From Telluribacter humicola (lineage in GTDB: Bacteria > Bacteroidota > Bacteroidia > Cytophagales > Spirosomataceae): a stretch of DNA of 64,000 nt. A program made the position numbers and the translations under genes. The stretch is taken from positions 1 through 64,000 of the forward strand of contig NZ_JAFIQT010000010.1 in assembly GCF_017355935.1 (NCBI RefSeq), given 5' to 3'. The notes below the pieces were generated by a model that was not told the DNA's origin, did not search any database, and saw only the letters and a program-made list of their open reading frames with translations. Shown in pieces: positions 34,084-43,266 of the stretch (its first letter is position 1; every line of letters begins with the position of its first letter).

Positions 34084-34509
34084 ATGATATCAGTATCTAT
34101 GAAAATGAAGAAAACGATCCCAGCTCTTCCTGTTAAAAACATTGACGAATCCGTTAAATTCTATTCTGAAAAGTTAGGTTTTACAGCACCTTATTATGAC
34201 GATGGCTTTGCAAAAGTAGTCCGGGACGAAATTGAAATCCACTTGTGGGCATCTTCGGATGAAAGCTGGAAGAATAAAGGCTTATCCCTGGTAGCAGATC
34301 CAATTTGCAGTGGGGCTGAAAGCTTTCTGGCAGGCACGGCCAGTTGCCGGATTGAAGTCCAGGGTATTGATGAGTTGTACGAAGAATATAAAAAGCAAGG
34401 TGTAATTTATGATACTGACACTGTTGTACAAGAGCAGCCATGGGGAGACCGGGAATTTCCGGCACTAGACCACCATCGCAATCTGTTAACTTTTTATGAG
34501 GAGATTTAG
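34084..34509 (+). CDS. VOC-family protein (bleomycin-resistance/glyoxalase fold)
   Basis: 141 aa; the true start may be the third Met (34105, MKKTIPALPVKN). Marks of the single-domain binding protein type are KNIDESVKFYSEKLGF, IEIHLWAS and PWGDREFPALDHHRNLLTFYE. Such proteins sequester drugs or act on small molecules. It is the last passenger gene of the transposon and convergent with the resolvase. Confidence 0.82.
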   Translation: MISVSMKMKKTIPALPVKNIDESVKFYSEKLGFTAPYYDDGFAKVVRDEIEIHLWASSDESWKNKGLSLVADPICSGAESFLAGTASCRIEVQGIDELYEEYKKQGVIYDTDTVVQEQPWGDREFPALDHHRNLLTFYEEI

Positions 34510-34546
34510 AAAAGCCAAGATCATCATTGATGCTAAATTAACGCGG

Positions 34547-35161
34547 TTAAAGAGTATCCTTCGCTTTGGATAGGTAGTTGTAAACTGTTCCATAAGCTAT
34601 TCCTAGTTGTTTAGAAATCTTGTTCATTGATAATCCTTGCTTTTGCAAATCAAAAATTTCATTCTGTCGATCCATTGATATAGTTGGCCGTGAAATACGT
34701 TTTCCTTGTGCTTTTGCCCTTGCCATACCGGCTTTAACCCTTTGGCTGATCAGTGAGCTCTCAAATTGGGCCAGAGAAGCCATCACATGAAATATCAGCT
34801 CACCAGTCGGCGTGGTGGTATCAATATTTTCCTGATAGGAGATAAAATCTATTCCCATACTCTGAAATTCCTTCATGGCATTGACCAGTGCCTGGGTTGA
34901 GCGGGCAAAGCGGTCATACCGCCAAACCAGGACTACATCCAGCTTTCTCTTTCTGGCCGCTTCCATCATCAATTTATACTGGACCCTGTCTTGGGTTGTT
35001 CCGGAAGCGTAGTCTATAAATTCTCCCATGACTTCAAAGTTTCGTCTTTGGGCGTAGTCCCGTAACTGGTCCAGCTGGGTCTGTGGATCCTGCCCTTTAT
35101 CCAGAGTAGATACTCTGGCATATAGTGCTACCCGTTTGGCCCGATTGTTCTGTTTTTTCAT
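34547..35161 (-). CDS. tnpR: Tn3-type resolvase (serine recombinase)
   Basis: 204 aa. Catalytic Ser18 in ALYARVSTLDKGQDPQ, with WRYDRFARSTQALV and FHVMASLAQFESSLISQRV. The C-terminal HTH (about 170-195) is NKISKQLGIAYGTVYNYL. It resolves cointegrates at the res site between it and the divergent transposase gene. Confidence 0.92.
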   Translation of the reverse strand: MKKQNNRAKRVALYARVSTLDKGQDPQTQLDQLRDYAQRRNFEVMGEFIDYASGTTQDRVQYKLMMEAARKRKLDVVLVWRYDRFARSTQALVNAMKEFQSMGIDFISYQENIDTTTPTGELIFHVMASLAQFESSLISQRVKAGMARAKAQGKRISRPTISMDRQNEIFDLQKQGLSMNKISKQLGIAYGTVYNYLSKAKDTL

Positions 35162-35281
35162 TTAATTGCTTATCAAAAAGGAACTCCTTTACAAATATAC
35201 TTTTTAACGCTTAAAAACAGGCTTTAAACCTATTGCAGACGGGGTGAATTTTGATACCCTTTTTGATAGCCCCATTTTCAT
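35162..35281 (+). promoter_or_regulatory. Putative res site between resolvase and transposase
   Basis: The 120-bp divergent spacer contains inverted repeats TATCAAAAAGG (about 35171) and CCTTTTTGATA (about 35260), the expected layout for resolvase sub-sites. Promoters for both genes must also lie here. Confidence 0.6.
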
Positions 35282-38269
35282 ATGGCATCACGATTTTTGA
35301 ACCAATCCCAGCGTGAACGTTACGAAAAGGTCCCGACAGAAATATCAGAATATGACCTGATGCAATTTTTCCAAATCACGCGGCAGGACAATATTTTTCT
35401 TAAATCGTTCAGAGGGGAGCACAACCGGCTAGCGATCGCACTCCAGATTGGGATTGTCCGGTTCATGGGTTTTCTTCCAGACAAATGGCAGCAGCAGATC
35501 CCGGCAAATGTAGCTGCCATGGTAAGTAGGCAACTGGATTCTGATATTGAACTGTTATTAATATACGGGCAACGGGATAAGACCAGAACGGAGCATTTAA
35601 ATGTAATCTTAAAATATTTGAAATTCCGCCGGTGGCAGCCCCTGGATGAAATCTGGCTTTTGCCCTGGCTGCTCGATAAGGGGATGGAACATGACAACCA
35701 GCCGATATTGCTCAGGCAAGTGTGTTTAAAACTGGGGCAGGAAAAAATTATGAGCCCGTCTATTGGGACATTGGAAAGGATTGTTGGTAGCCTGGATGAA
35801 CAGCTGCACCAGGAAACCTATCGAAGGCTTAGTTTGCTGCTGACCGAGGAAATGAAGGCCAGGCTGACGCAAATAGTCGAATTGGACGATACCGGCGGCA
35901 TCACTTTGCACCGTTGGCTTTGCCAAGTCCCCACCAGCAATACGCCCAGGGCTATTAACCAGACGTTGGAAAAGATCAATTTTTTAAAATCATTAAACGT
36001 CCATGAATGGGACTTATCGGTAATAAGCCTAAACCGCAGAAAAAGGCTGGCCCAAATAGCCAGGAATGTTTCTAACAAGTATCTACAGCGGATGAACGCT
36101 ACAAGGCGGTACCCGATTTTAATTTGCTTCCTGTATGAGAGCCTGATAGATACCAATGACAAGGTGTTGGAAATGTTTGATGATTATTGGGAGCACATTG
36201 TCAACGGATCAAAAAAGCAACTCGACACATATCAGCAGACCTTGTTCAAATCACAGAACGAGGCGATGAAAACCCTGTCCCAGACTGTTAGTATTATCAT
36301 CAATGACACCATTACAGACGATCAGCTCCGTACCTGTATTTTTGAAATATATCCAAAGGAAATGCTCAGGGAGGCATTACTGGTAACCGGGGCTGCTCTT
36401 CGCCCAGCCAGGCAAACTTACTTATACTATCTGAACAACTACTATACAACCTTAAAACAATTCACCCCTAACCTTCTTAAAACCATTGACTTTCAAATTG
36501 CCCATTCCAAAGATGGCTTTCTGGGTGTGCTTGATATTTTGACCGGGTTGCAAACGGGCAAAAGAAGAAAACTGCCTGATGACGCGCCGATTGATTTTAT
36601 AACGCCTTCCTGGAACAAACTGATTTTTGAAAACGATCAGCAACAGCCGGAAGCCCTTCCACAACGCCAACCTTACGAATTATGTGCCCTGGCCAACTTG
36701 CGGGACCGGCTCCGTGCGGGCGATGTATTTATCAATATCTCCCGAAAATATGCCGACTTTAACTCGTTGCTTCTTTCAAATGTGCAGTGGGAACTGCTAC
36801 GACAGGATTTTTGCAATCAAATGTCAATGCCAACTCTTCCCACCGAGCGTATCGACCAGCGCTTGCAAGAGCTGGAATCACTGTTGAAACCGCTGGATGA
36901 GCTCTTGAATGCGGGTGGAGAGATCCGGCTTGAAGAAGGCATCCTGGTAGTGCCTGCATTGCCGGCAGAAGATGTACCCTTTTCAGCAAAAGCACTCCGG
37001 GAACAAATCAATCAACGGCTCCCGAAAGTCAACATCACAGATATAATTAAAGAAGTGGATGCATGGATAAATTTTTCCGAACATCTTCATGGATTGGAAA
37101 ATGAACCGCGTAACCAGGAACACCAGTCTATTTTATATGCGGCTGTTTTTGCATCCGGATGTAATATTCCTCTGTCGGATTTGGCTAGGTCTTGTGAGAT
37201 TGATTATCAAACGCTTTGGTGGACAAGCAATAACTATCTCTCAGAAGAGAATCTTAAAAAAGCCAACGATGCACTTGTTAACTTTCATTATCAACAATGG
37301 TTGAGCGGCTATTGGGGCGGGGGCACACTTTCATCCTCGGACGGGCAGCGGTTCCCGACCAGCGGGAAAATCCGGAATGCGAAGGCGCTCCCCAATTATT
37401 TTGGTTACGGTAAGGGAATTACCTTTTATACACATACCTCGGATCAATATAGCCAGTATGGCAGCCGGAGCATTTCGTCCACCGAAAGGGACGCCACTTA
37501 CGTACTTGATGAAATTATAGGCAATGAAACCGATTTGACAATACTCGAACATACAACCGATACGTCAGGATATTCGGACCTAATCTTTGCGCTGTTTGAT
37601 CTGCTGGGTATGGATTTTTGTCCAAGGATCCGGGACATAAAAGATCAGCGGCTGTGTAAAATCAAGGATCGGGAATGGGAATACCCTGCTTTGAAATTCA
37701 CCGGTCGTGTTAATCCTGATTATCTCAAACAACATTTTGACGAACTTCTCAAAGTCGCAGCTTCCATTAAATCAGGGCGTGTAACCGCTTCATTGCTAAT
37801 CTCTAAGCTTCAATCGTACCCGCGCCAAAATAACCTGATGTATGTTTTGCAGGCTTATGGCCAGCTGGTAAAAACCATTTTTATCCTTAAATACCTGCTT
37901 AGCATGCCTTTACGTAGAAAGATCAACACACAGCTGATCAAAGGAGAGCAGCTGCACAACCTAAGACTTTATCTTTGGTTTGGCGGCGATGGGATTGTAC
38001 GCAGAAAACAAGAAGAACAACAGCAAAAAGTGGTCAGGAGCTTGAACCTGATCACCAATATTGTCCTGGTATGGAACACGGTTTATATACAAGAAATTAT
38101 CAAAGAATTACACCAGGAAGGATATCCGATAGATGAAAATGACTTTGAATTTATCTCTCCTGCTCCATTTGCCCATATCAACCGGTTGGGAAAATACTCC
38201 TTCAACACAAACCCGGATCTTGGAGTCAATGGCTTACGGCCTTTGAGAAAGCCAAAACTAAATACATAG
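35282..38269 (+). CDS. tnpA: Tn3-family transposase
   Basis: 995 aa, normal length. The N-terminal DUF4158 DNA-binding part (NQSQRERYEKVPTEISEYDL) is followed by the DDE_Tnp_Tn3 catalytic domain with SSDGQRFPTSGK (first Asp, about residue 686), EHTTDTSGYSDLIFALFDLLG (second Asp, about 759) and the C-terminal glutamate in the LYLWFGGDG... region. The stop codon lies within the right terminal repeat, so the gene fills the element end. The frame is intact. Confidence 0.95.
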   Translation: MASRFLNQSQRERYEKVPTEISEYDLMQFFQITRQDNIFLKSFRGEHNRLAIALQIGIVRFMGFLPDKWQQQIPANVAAMVSRQLDSDIELLLIYGQRDKTRTEHLNVILKYLKFRRWQPLDEIWLLPWLLDKGMEHDNQPILLRQVCLKLGQEKIMSPSIGTLERIVGSLDEQLHQETYRRLSLLLTEEMKARLTQIVELDDTGGITLHRWLCQVPTSNTPRAINQTLEKINFLKSLNVHEWDLSVISLNRRKRLAQIARNVSNKYLQRMNATRRYPILICFLYESLIDTNDKVLEMFDDYWEHIVNGSKKQLDTYQQTLFKSQNEAMKTLSQTVSIIINDTITDDQLRTCIFEIYPKEMLREALLVTGAALRPARQTYLYYLNNYYTTLKQFTPNLLKTIDFQIAHSKDGFLGVLDILTGLQTGKRRKLPDDAPIDFITPSWNKLIFENDQQQPEALPQRQPYELCALANLRDRLRAGDVFINISRKYADFNSLLLSNVQWELLRQDFCNQMSMPTLPTERIDQRLQELESLLKPLDELLNAGGEIRLEEGILVVPALPAEDVPFSAKALREQINQRLPKVNITDIIKEVDAWINFSEHLHGLENEPRNQEHQSILYAAVFASGCNIPLSDLARSCEIDYQTLWWTSNNYLSEENLKKANDALVNFHYQQWLSGYWGGGTLSSSDGQRFPTSGKIRNAKALPNYFGYGKGITFYTHTSDQYSQYGSRSISSTERDATYVLDEIIGNETDLTILEHTTDTSGYSDLIFALFDLLGMDFCPRIRDIKDQRLCKIKDREWEYPALKFTGRVNPDYLKQHFDELLKVAASIKSGRVTASLLISKLQSYPRQNNLMYVLQAYGQLVKTIFILKYLLSMPLRRKINTQLIKGEQLHNLRLYLWFGGDGIVRRKQEEQQQKVVRSLNLITNIVLVWNTVYIQEIIKELHQEGYPIDENDFEFISPAPFAHINRLGKYSFNTNPDLGVNGLRPLRKPKLNT

Positions 38270-38310
38270 TTTACTAACGCCGTTTTCCGGCTATTTGTAA
38301 GAAGAACCTC
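38267..38310 (-). repeat. Right terminal inverted repeat of the Tn3 element
   Basis: Pairs with 32617-32660; its inner end overlaps the tnpA stop codon. Confidence 0.9.
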
Positions 38311-38332
38311 ACTTATAGAAACATCTGATAAT

Positions 38333-38554
38333 ATGGCTGAGTTCTGTTCAGAGTGTACCCCGTTCGAATATCCCGACATTGACCTGGCAGCGATAGCTCT
38401 GGACTTAAGCCCGGGCAGGTCTGAAAGCTTTATCTGCGAGGGCTGTAACAACCGCGCAGTGTATAAGGACGAGAAAGGGGGGCTTTACCTAGCCAAGGCT
38501 GAGGATGGAGTGATTAAGCTACACCCTGTTATCATTGAGCAGCTGATGAAGTAG
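38333..38554 (+). CDS. Small protein with two CxxC knuckles
   Basis: 73 aa. FCSECTP at the start and ICEGCNNRAVYKDEKGG in the middle look like a zinc ribbon. The end LHPVIIEQLMK is short and acidic to neutral. No family recognised. It starts 23 bp outside the transposon and ahead of a recombinase remnant. Confidence 0.5.
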   Translation: MAEFCSECTPFEYPDIDLAAIALDLSPGRSESFICEGCNNRAVYKDEKGGLYLAKAEDGVIKLHPVIIEQLMK

Positions 38555-38629
38555 AGGAGGCTTGTATGAGCCGTTAGATAAACTTTTTGCAGGGCGCATT
38601 CGAAGGAGGGCACTTTGGAGGGATTCTAA

Positions 38630-38826
38630 CTAATACTTGTCGCCGCTTTATGAATAAAATCTAGCAATTTTCTGGTTTCACCAGGCAACTTTACCCGACA
38701 CTTTCTCTTGAATGAACACCACCTTCCCTAGATTTTTTCGTTAGCCAGGTGCAGGATGTCGGCCTTGTTCTTTTCCAGGTTTTGATCCAAGGTGGAGACG
38801 CGTAAATAGGCAATGGTACGAGGCAT
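38630..38826 (-). pseudogene. Serine recombinase N-terminal remnant
   Basis: From the complement of 38826 the frame reads MPRTIAYLRVSTLDQNLEKN followed by KADILHLANEK, nearly identical to the intact recombinase at 228. After a one-base loss, GKVVFIQEKVSGKVAW follows, then a TGA and weaker similarity to about residue 70. Decay here is by ordinary indels and a nonsense codon. The upstream region also resembles that of the intact gene. Confidence 0.8.
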
Positions 38827-39306
38827 TTTGTAGAGACTAGATGAAAACCTTATTAATCGTAATATTTTATAACAGTTACGATGTAATAATAAGGCCTTTT
38901 CTTCTAATATTCATTATAGTTTATATAACCGTATAAATTATAATATTTTGGACTGACTTGTACTAAAATTAATTTTCATTTAGTAGTGTAAATCTGACAA
39001 CCTGTTCTGGGGCTAAGACAGTCAATTTACATTGCATACTTAAAAATCACTTTTCTTATGAAAGATTTGGGGATGTAATAGAAGCAGCATAGACTTTTAA
39101 TGATTTCTTTTAACCTAAATTGCACGCAAAACTAGCTATATATCGTGGTCTTGGAGCTATGGTGAATGTACTGACAAGCTTGCCTACTTCTAGTCTATGA
39201 AGAAGTGATATAATAAGTAAGGGTTTTAATAAAAACGGCTACCAGTACATCTATACCAGCAGCCGTTTTCACAGGTAGTACTAGCAGTGCCCTTCTTTGT
39301 AGGCAT
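38827..39306. other. 480-bp AT-rich region without genes
   Basis: The left edge has a res-like inverted repeat (ATCGTAA...TTACGAT, about 38857-38886). Near 39225-39275 lies a hairpin-like segment AAAAACGGCT...AGCCGTTTT that could terminate transcription from the metal exporter operon. Nothing else was recognised. Confidence 0.45.
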
Positions 39307-40101
39307 CTACCGTGACAATTGAAATATGCGGAAAGCTCCGCGAGCGACCAGGATAAAGACAACTAAGCCCACAATTAAATCTGGTAGCGGAGAGCCGGTC
39401 CAGTATACCAGCCCACCAGCAATGATAACTCCTATATTGGCAATTACATCATTTGAAGTAAAAATCTGGCTGGCCTGCATGTGGGCTTGCTGACTATTAG
39501 AGCGATTAAGTAGCCAGAGCGAAGCCGAATTGCCAAGCAGCGCCAAAAACGAGATGCCCATCATCAACCAAAAGTTTGGAATAGCTTCGGGGGAGACAAA
39601 CCGCCGAATGACTTCAAAAAGTCCGCCCACCGCTAAAGCCAGCTGGAAATAGCCACTGATTCTCGCAATCCGCTTTTGCGCACTGACTGCTCGTCCCACT
39701 GCATACAATGCCAGACCGTATACCAATGCATCAGCCAGCATGTCCAGGGAGTCCGCTACCAGGCCCATGGATCGGGCTAAGAATCCGGTAATCAGTTCCA
39801 CTATGAAAAAGAATGCATTTATCACCAGCACAATGATGAGCAAACGTCGGTCACTGGGCGCTTCTTCGGTTAGCTCGGCTAAGCCGGCATCTTCCGTTTC
39901 AAGAAGGCTACTATCCAGCCGCAGTTCATCCAATGTCTGAGCAATGGGTTCAACAGGGCCGGTATGTACTACGGTGAGTTGCCGGTTGGCCAGGTCGAAC
40001 TGTAGACCTTCAATGTCTTCACGATTACCCAATTTCATCCGTACAAGTTGCTCTTCGGCAGCACAGTCCATTTTAGCTACTTTGAATGTTGATTTATTCA
40101 T
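39307..40101 (-). CDS. Cation diffusion facilitator with N-terminal metal-binding-like domain
   Basis: 264 aa. Residues 1-70 resemble an HMA fold reduced to one cysteine (AKMDCAAEEQLVRMKL). The CDF part has six helices with the metal-site motif ADSLDMLADALVYGLALYAVG in helix 2 and TSNDVIANIGVIIAGG in helix 5. The usual cytoplasmic C-terminal domain is missing, which is normal for this short CzcD-like subgroup. It exports Zn2+, Co2+ or similar ions by proton exchange. It follows the TonB receptor by 24 bp in the same direction. Confidence 0.85.
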   Translation of the reverse strand: MNKSTFKVAKMDCAAEEQLVRMKLGNREDIEGLQFDLANRQLTVVHTGPVEPIAQTLDELRLDSSLLETEDAGLAELTEEAPSDRRLLIIVLVINAFFFIVELITGFLARSMGLVADSLDMLADALVYGLALYAVGRAVSAQKRIARISGYFQLALAVGGLFEVIRRFVSPEAIPNFWLMMGISFLALLGNSASLWLLNRSNSQQAHMQASQIFTSNDVIANIGVIIAGGLVYWTGSPLPDLIVGLVVFILVARGAFRIFQLSR

Positions 40102-40125
40102 GTCTTTACTGTCATTTGTGAAGTT

Positions 40126-42297
40126 TTAAAAACGAAATTTTACACCACCATTAATAATCCGGCCTTCGGTTGGTGCCCATATCTCCCGCACAAACTCGGG
40201 TTGCTGGCGTGGTCCTGAAACCAGAGTTTGAAAGCGTGACAGGCGCACATCGGTAAAATTCTCAAAATTGAGAAATAAGCTTATATGCTCCCATCGGCGC
40301 TCAGCCATAAGTCCCATTGTCCAGTAAGGCCGGGTACGTGTACCGGCTTCAAGCTCTTGCTGTCCGGTATAATAGGCTTCGTAGCCTACTCGCCACTTTT
40401 CTTCCAACTCATACATGGCCACCACTCCTGCCCTGTGTCTAGCTGTCAGTGGTAGGGGCCGTTGTAAATTTTCGTAGTAGCGCTTGGTATCAGTGAAAGT
40501 GTAAAAGCTGTAAAGCCTATAATTGGCAAAACGCCATGTCACGTTCGTCTCAAAACCTCGAGTATCGAGATGCCCATTGGCATTCCGGTACACAAACTGA
40601 TTGGCTCCCTCTGATTCAAGGACCAGGGGGCGCTGAATCCGGGTATAGAAAAACAGGTGGTTTAGCGTAAGCTGCAACCCTTCGGTCAGCTCCGTACGGT
40701 AATTAAAGTCCCAATTAATACCCTGGGAGGTTTCGGCCTCGGTAGTGCGGGGTTCAATAGGCAGTACTCCTTGGTACAACCGCTGTTCGGCTTCCTCGCT
40801 AAACACCGTTGGCGCTTTGTAGCCCAGGCCACCGCCCAGACGGGAAGTTAGCTGATCGCTCAGCTTAGCCATCAGAGAAAACCGGGGCAGCAGGAAGGTT
40901 CCGTAGATGGGCTGATGATCCAGCCGTAAGCCGGTTTCCAGCGTCCAAGAGGCTGAGTACTTAAAGTTATTCTGCAGAAAGGCTCCTACCGTATTTAAAG
41001 TATAGTTTCGTGCTTGGTTGGAGACAGGTTCGACTTGCTCTTGAAAGGTGTCTGTCCATAGATTCAATCCGCCCACCCATTCGAGCTTTTTTCCATACCG
41101 ACTAATACCGGCCTCACTGAAAGACGCTTGCTGCCGACCTCCAAATGTATAATTGGGTGTAGTGAGATCCCGGTTGAACCAGGTCAGGCTGTTTTTGGCA
41201 TAAAGGCTGGTTTGGTCGGTGAGCTGGTGCTGCACATTAAATTGGGTCGTGTAGCGGTTAGATATATTTCGCTCCGTGTAACCACCTGCACCATCGCGAA
41301 TGGTAGCCAGGTCGCCACCGATTCGATTTTCAACGCTTACATTCAGGCCTGCATCGGCGCTTGTTCGTTCCGATAAATACCAGAACAGACGGGGGTTTAC
41401 GGTGAACCGTCGGGATTGGGGTATGTCTGTAAATTGGTCCTGATTAGGGTCGTAGCCCCGTTGCGTGTTCCGTGAAAGATAAAGCGTATAGCCAAGCTTT
41501 TCCCCCCGACCGCTAAAGAACCCGTTGAGATCCAGACCACCGCCCGAAGTACCATTAAGTAGTAACAGGTTTTCCCGTTCCTGTCCTGGCTCCTTGGTGA
41601 CCAGGTTAACGATACCGGCAATGGCTCCCCCACCATACAGGGTGGATTGGCTACCTTTGATAATTTCTACCTGCCGCAGGTCCAACGGGGGGATTTGCAG
41701 CAGGCTTAAGCCGGAGGCAAAGCCTGAGTAAAGCGGCAAACCATTTTGCAGCAGTTGCGTATATCTACCATCCAACCCCTGGATCCGGAAGGTTTGATTG
41801 GCGGATGTGGCCGAAGTTTGCTGAACCTGAATACCGGGAGTCTCCCGGAGGAGCATCGATATATTGGCCGCATTCATATTAGTCTTTTCTTCCAGTTCTT
41901 CGGCAGCAATTACCTCAATACGGGTTGGTTCATCGGCAATACTGCGGGTACTACGGGTTGAAGTAACTAGCACTTCTTCCAACTCTTCGCCTTCGGCAGA
42001 TAAAGCTATGGTGATGGGTTCACGGGTCGCCAAGGGAAAGGTCAGCGTATCCTGATGGGCCTCGTAGCCGATGTAGGAAAATATGAGTACTTGTTGCCCG
42101 TCAGGTACGGCGGGAATGGTCATAAAACCATTAGAGTCAGATACTGCCCCCAAGGTGGTTCCAGCTATGCTAACGCTGGCCCCCATCAAAGGTTGGCCCG
42201 TCTTTGCATCGGTAACGATAGCCGCAAAGGGAGTTTGTCCAAAGGCTATAGAAAGAGAGAGCCATGCCAATAGCAAAGGACCTATGAGGTATTTCAT
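40126..42297 (-). CDS. TonB-dependent outer-membrane receptor
   Basis: 723 aa with signal peptide ending SIAFGQ. A carboxypeptidase-like regulatory domain (about 25-110: AIVTDAKTGQPLMGASVSIAG) is followed by the plug (about 115-235: ISMLLRETPGIQVQQTS, LYGGGAIAGIVNLVTKEPG) and a barrel ending in NGGVKFRF. It resembles siderophore or metal receptors of the CirA/BtuB type. Its position between a DUF6660 gene and a CDF exporter suggests a metal ligand. Confidence 0.9.
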   Translation of the reverse strand: MKYLIGPLLLAWLSLSIAFGQTPFAAIVTDAKTGQPLMGASVSIAGTTLGAVSDSNGFMTIPAVPDGQQVLIFSYIGYEAHQDTLTFPLATREPITIALSAEGEELEEVLVTSTRSTRSIADEPTRIEVIAAEELEEKTNMNAANISMLLRETPGIQVQQTSATSANQTFRIQGLDGRYTQLLQNGLPLYSGFASGLSLLQIPPLDLRQVEIIKGSQSTLYGGGAIAGIVNLVTKEPGQERENLLLLNGTSGGGLDLNGFFSGRGEKLGYTLYLSRNTQRGYDPNQDQFTDIPQSRRFTVNPRLFWYLSERTSADAGLNVSVENRIGGDLATIRDGAGGYTERNISNRYTTQFNVQHQLTDQTSLYAKNSLTWFNRDLTTPNYTFGGRQQASFSEAGISRYGKKLEWVGGLNLWTDTFQEQVEPVSNQARNYTLNTVGAFLQNNFKYSASWTLETGLRLDHQPIYGTFLLPRFSLMAKLSDQLTSRLGGGLGYKAPTVFSEEAEQRLYQGVLPIEPRTTEAETSQGINWDFNYRTELTEGLQLTLNHLFFYTRIQRPLVLESEGANQFVYRNANGHLDTRGFETNVTWRFANYRLYSFYTFTDTKRYYENLQRPLPLTARHRAGVVAMYELEEKWRVGYEAYYTGQQELEAGTRTRPYWTMGLMAERRWEHISLFLNFENFTDVRLSRFQTLVSGPRQQPEFVREIWAPTEGRIINGGVKFRF

Positions 42298-42381
42298 AGA
42301 TGATCAAAATTAGAAGAATAGCGAATAATAGAAATTAACCGCCATCGGATTACCGGGCGGTATAAAAGCGGGAAAGAGCTA

Positions 42382-42702
42382 TTAAATCAACTGTGGGGGA
42401 GTCCAGATACGAGACGGGACGTCTAGTTCATGATGTGATTGGTAAAGCGGCACAGCAGTTGCTGAATAAAATACTGTTGAAGGCAGGGCCCAGACAAATC
42501 CCGGAGCTTCGGGAGTTGAAAAACCTAAACAGGTTGTACATATAGTAAAGGGGGAGCACCAACCATCATCCTCTGACTGATCGGAGGTAGGGGCCGATGT
42601 CTGGGTAGAAACCGGAGCGGATTCATCCAAGCACACAGCTTCACAGGGCAGTACGGATAGCACCAACACATGAAGAGCCAAAATAATCTGCAACAGTTTC
42701 AT
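42382..42702 (-). CDS. DUF6660-type small secreted protein
   Basis: 106 aa. Signal peptide with VLSVLPCEAVC, a low-complexity Ser/Thr/Asp linker, then CSPFTICTTCLGF and the end RIWTPPQLI. The cysteine pattern and neighbours (TonB receptor, CDF, cation efflux) are typical of DUF6660 proteins in Bacteroidota metal loci. Probably a periplasmic metal-associated protein; first gene of a three-gene minus-strand operon. Confidence 0.75.
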   Translation of the reverse strand: MKLLQIILALHVLVLSVLPCEAVCLDESAPVSTQTSAPTSDQSEDDGWCSPFTICTTCLGFSTPEAPGFVWALPSTVFYSATAVPLYQSHHELDVPSRIWTPPQLI

Positions 42703-42951
42703 GCCATAAAATTATAAAATAAAAGCTTCTCAAGCTTGTTTTGTTCGTATGTAAGTCCATGTCTTTGCTTGTATAGTTACCAAGCTTTCTACTGAGATGA
42801 CAACTATTCAAGATTACATTTGTGGCCTGCTCAGTTGCTCTTAGTACATGAGCCTGAGACCGTAGTAGCTGTAGCTTTGTGATTCCAGCGGTTGGACCTG
42901 CTACCTTTGACTGGACACTAGGTTAAGTCTAATTTATTTAACTTAGCTGAC

Positions 42952-43266
42952 ATGAAAAAAGAAAGGAGACTATTTGATAAAGAGTTCAAATTAATGGCCG
43001 TGGAGCTATGTCTTTCAGGAAAACCTGCTACCCAAGTTGCTAAGGAGCTGGGTATCCGCTCAGATCTACTAAGCCGCTGGAAAAGAGAGTATCAGCAAAG
43101 TAAGGAAGGTAGCTTCTCCGGGCATGGCAAATCAGCATTATCTCCTGAGCAGGCAGAGATCGCTAGCCTCAGGAAACAATTACGTGAAGTGGAAATAGAG
43201 AGGGATATACTAAAAAAGGCAGTAAGCATCTTCTCCAGGAGCGATGGCAAATCTTCCAATTCATGA
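42952..43266 (+). CDS. IS3-family orfA
   Basis: 104 aa. HTH_Tnp_1 domain (FDKEFKLMAVELCLSGKPAT, VAKELGIRSDLLSRWKREYQ) and a C-terminal coiled coil (EIASLRKQLREVEIERDILKKAVSIF). Intact. Stop overlaps the orfB start. Confidence 0.92.
   Translation: MKKERRLFDKEFKLMAVELCLSGKPATQVAKELGIRSDLLSRWKREYQQSKEGSFSGHGKSALSPEQAEIASLRKQLREVEIERDILKKAVSIFSRSDGKSSNS

Larger units (their letters stand above)
32617..38310. mobile_element. Tn3-family transposon with mercury transport genes
   Basis: About 5.7 kb bounded by 44-bp inverted repeats with three mismatches (32617-32660 and 38267-38310), of the Tn3 type with outer GAGG and inner GCGTTAG. It contains tnpA, a divergent resolvase with a res-like spacer, and a passenger set arsR-merTP-GDCCVFC protein-VOC protein. 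No matching 5-bp target duplication was found (AGTAT versus ACTTA), so ends may have recombined. A second, decayed resolvase end overlaps the left repeat. Confidence 0.9.
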
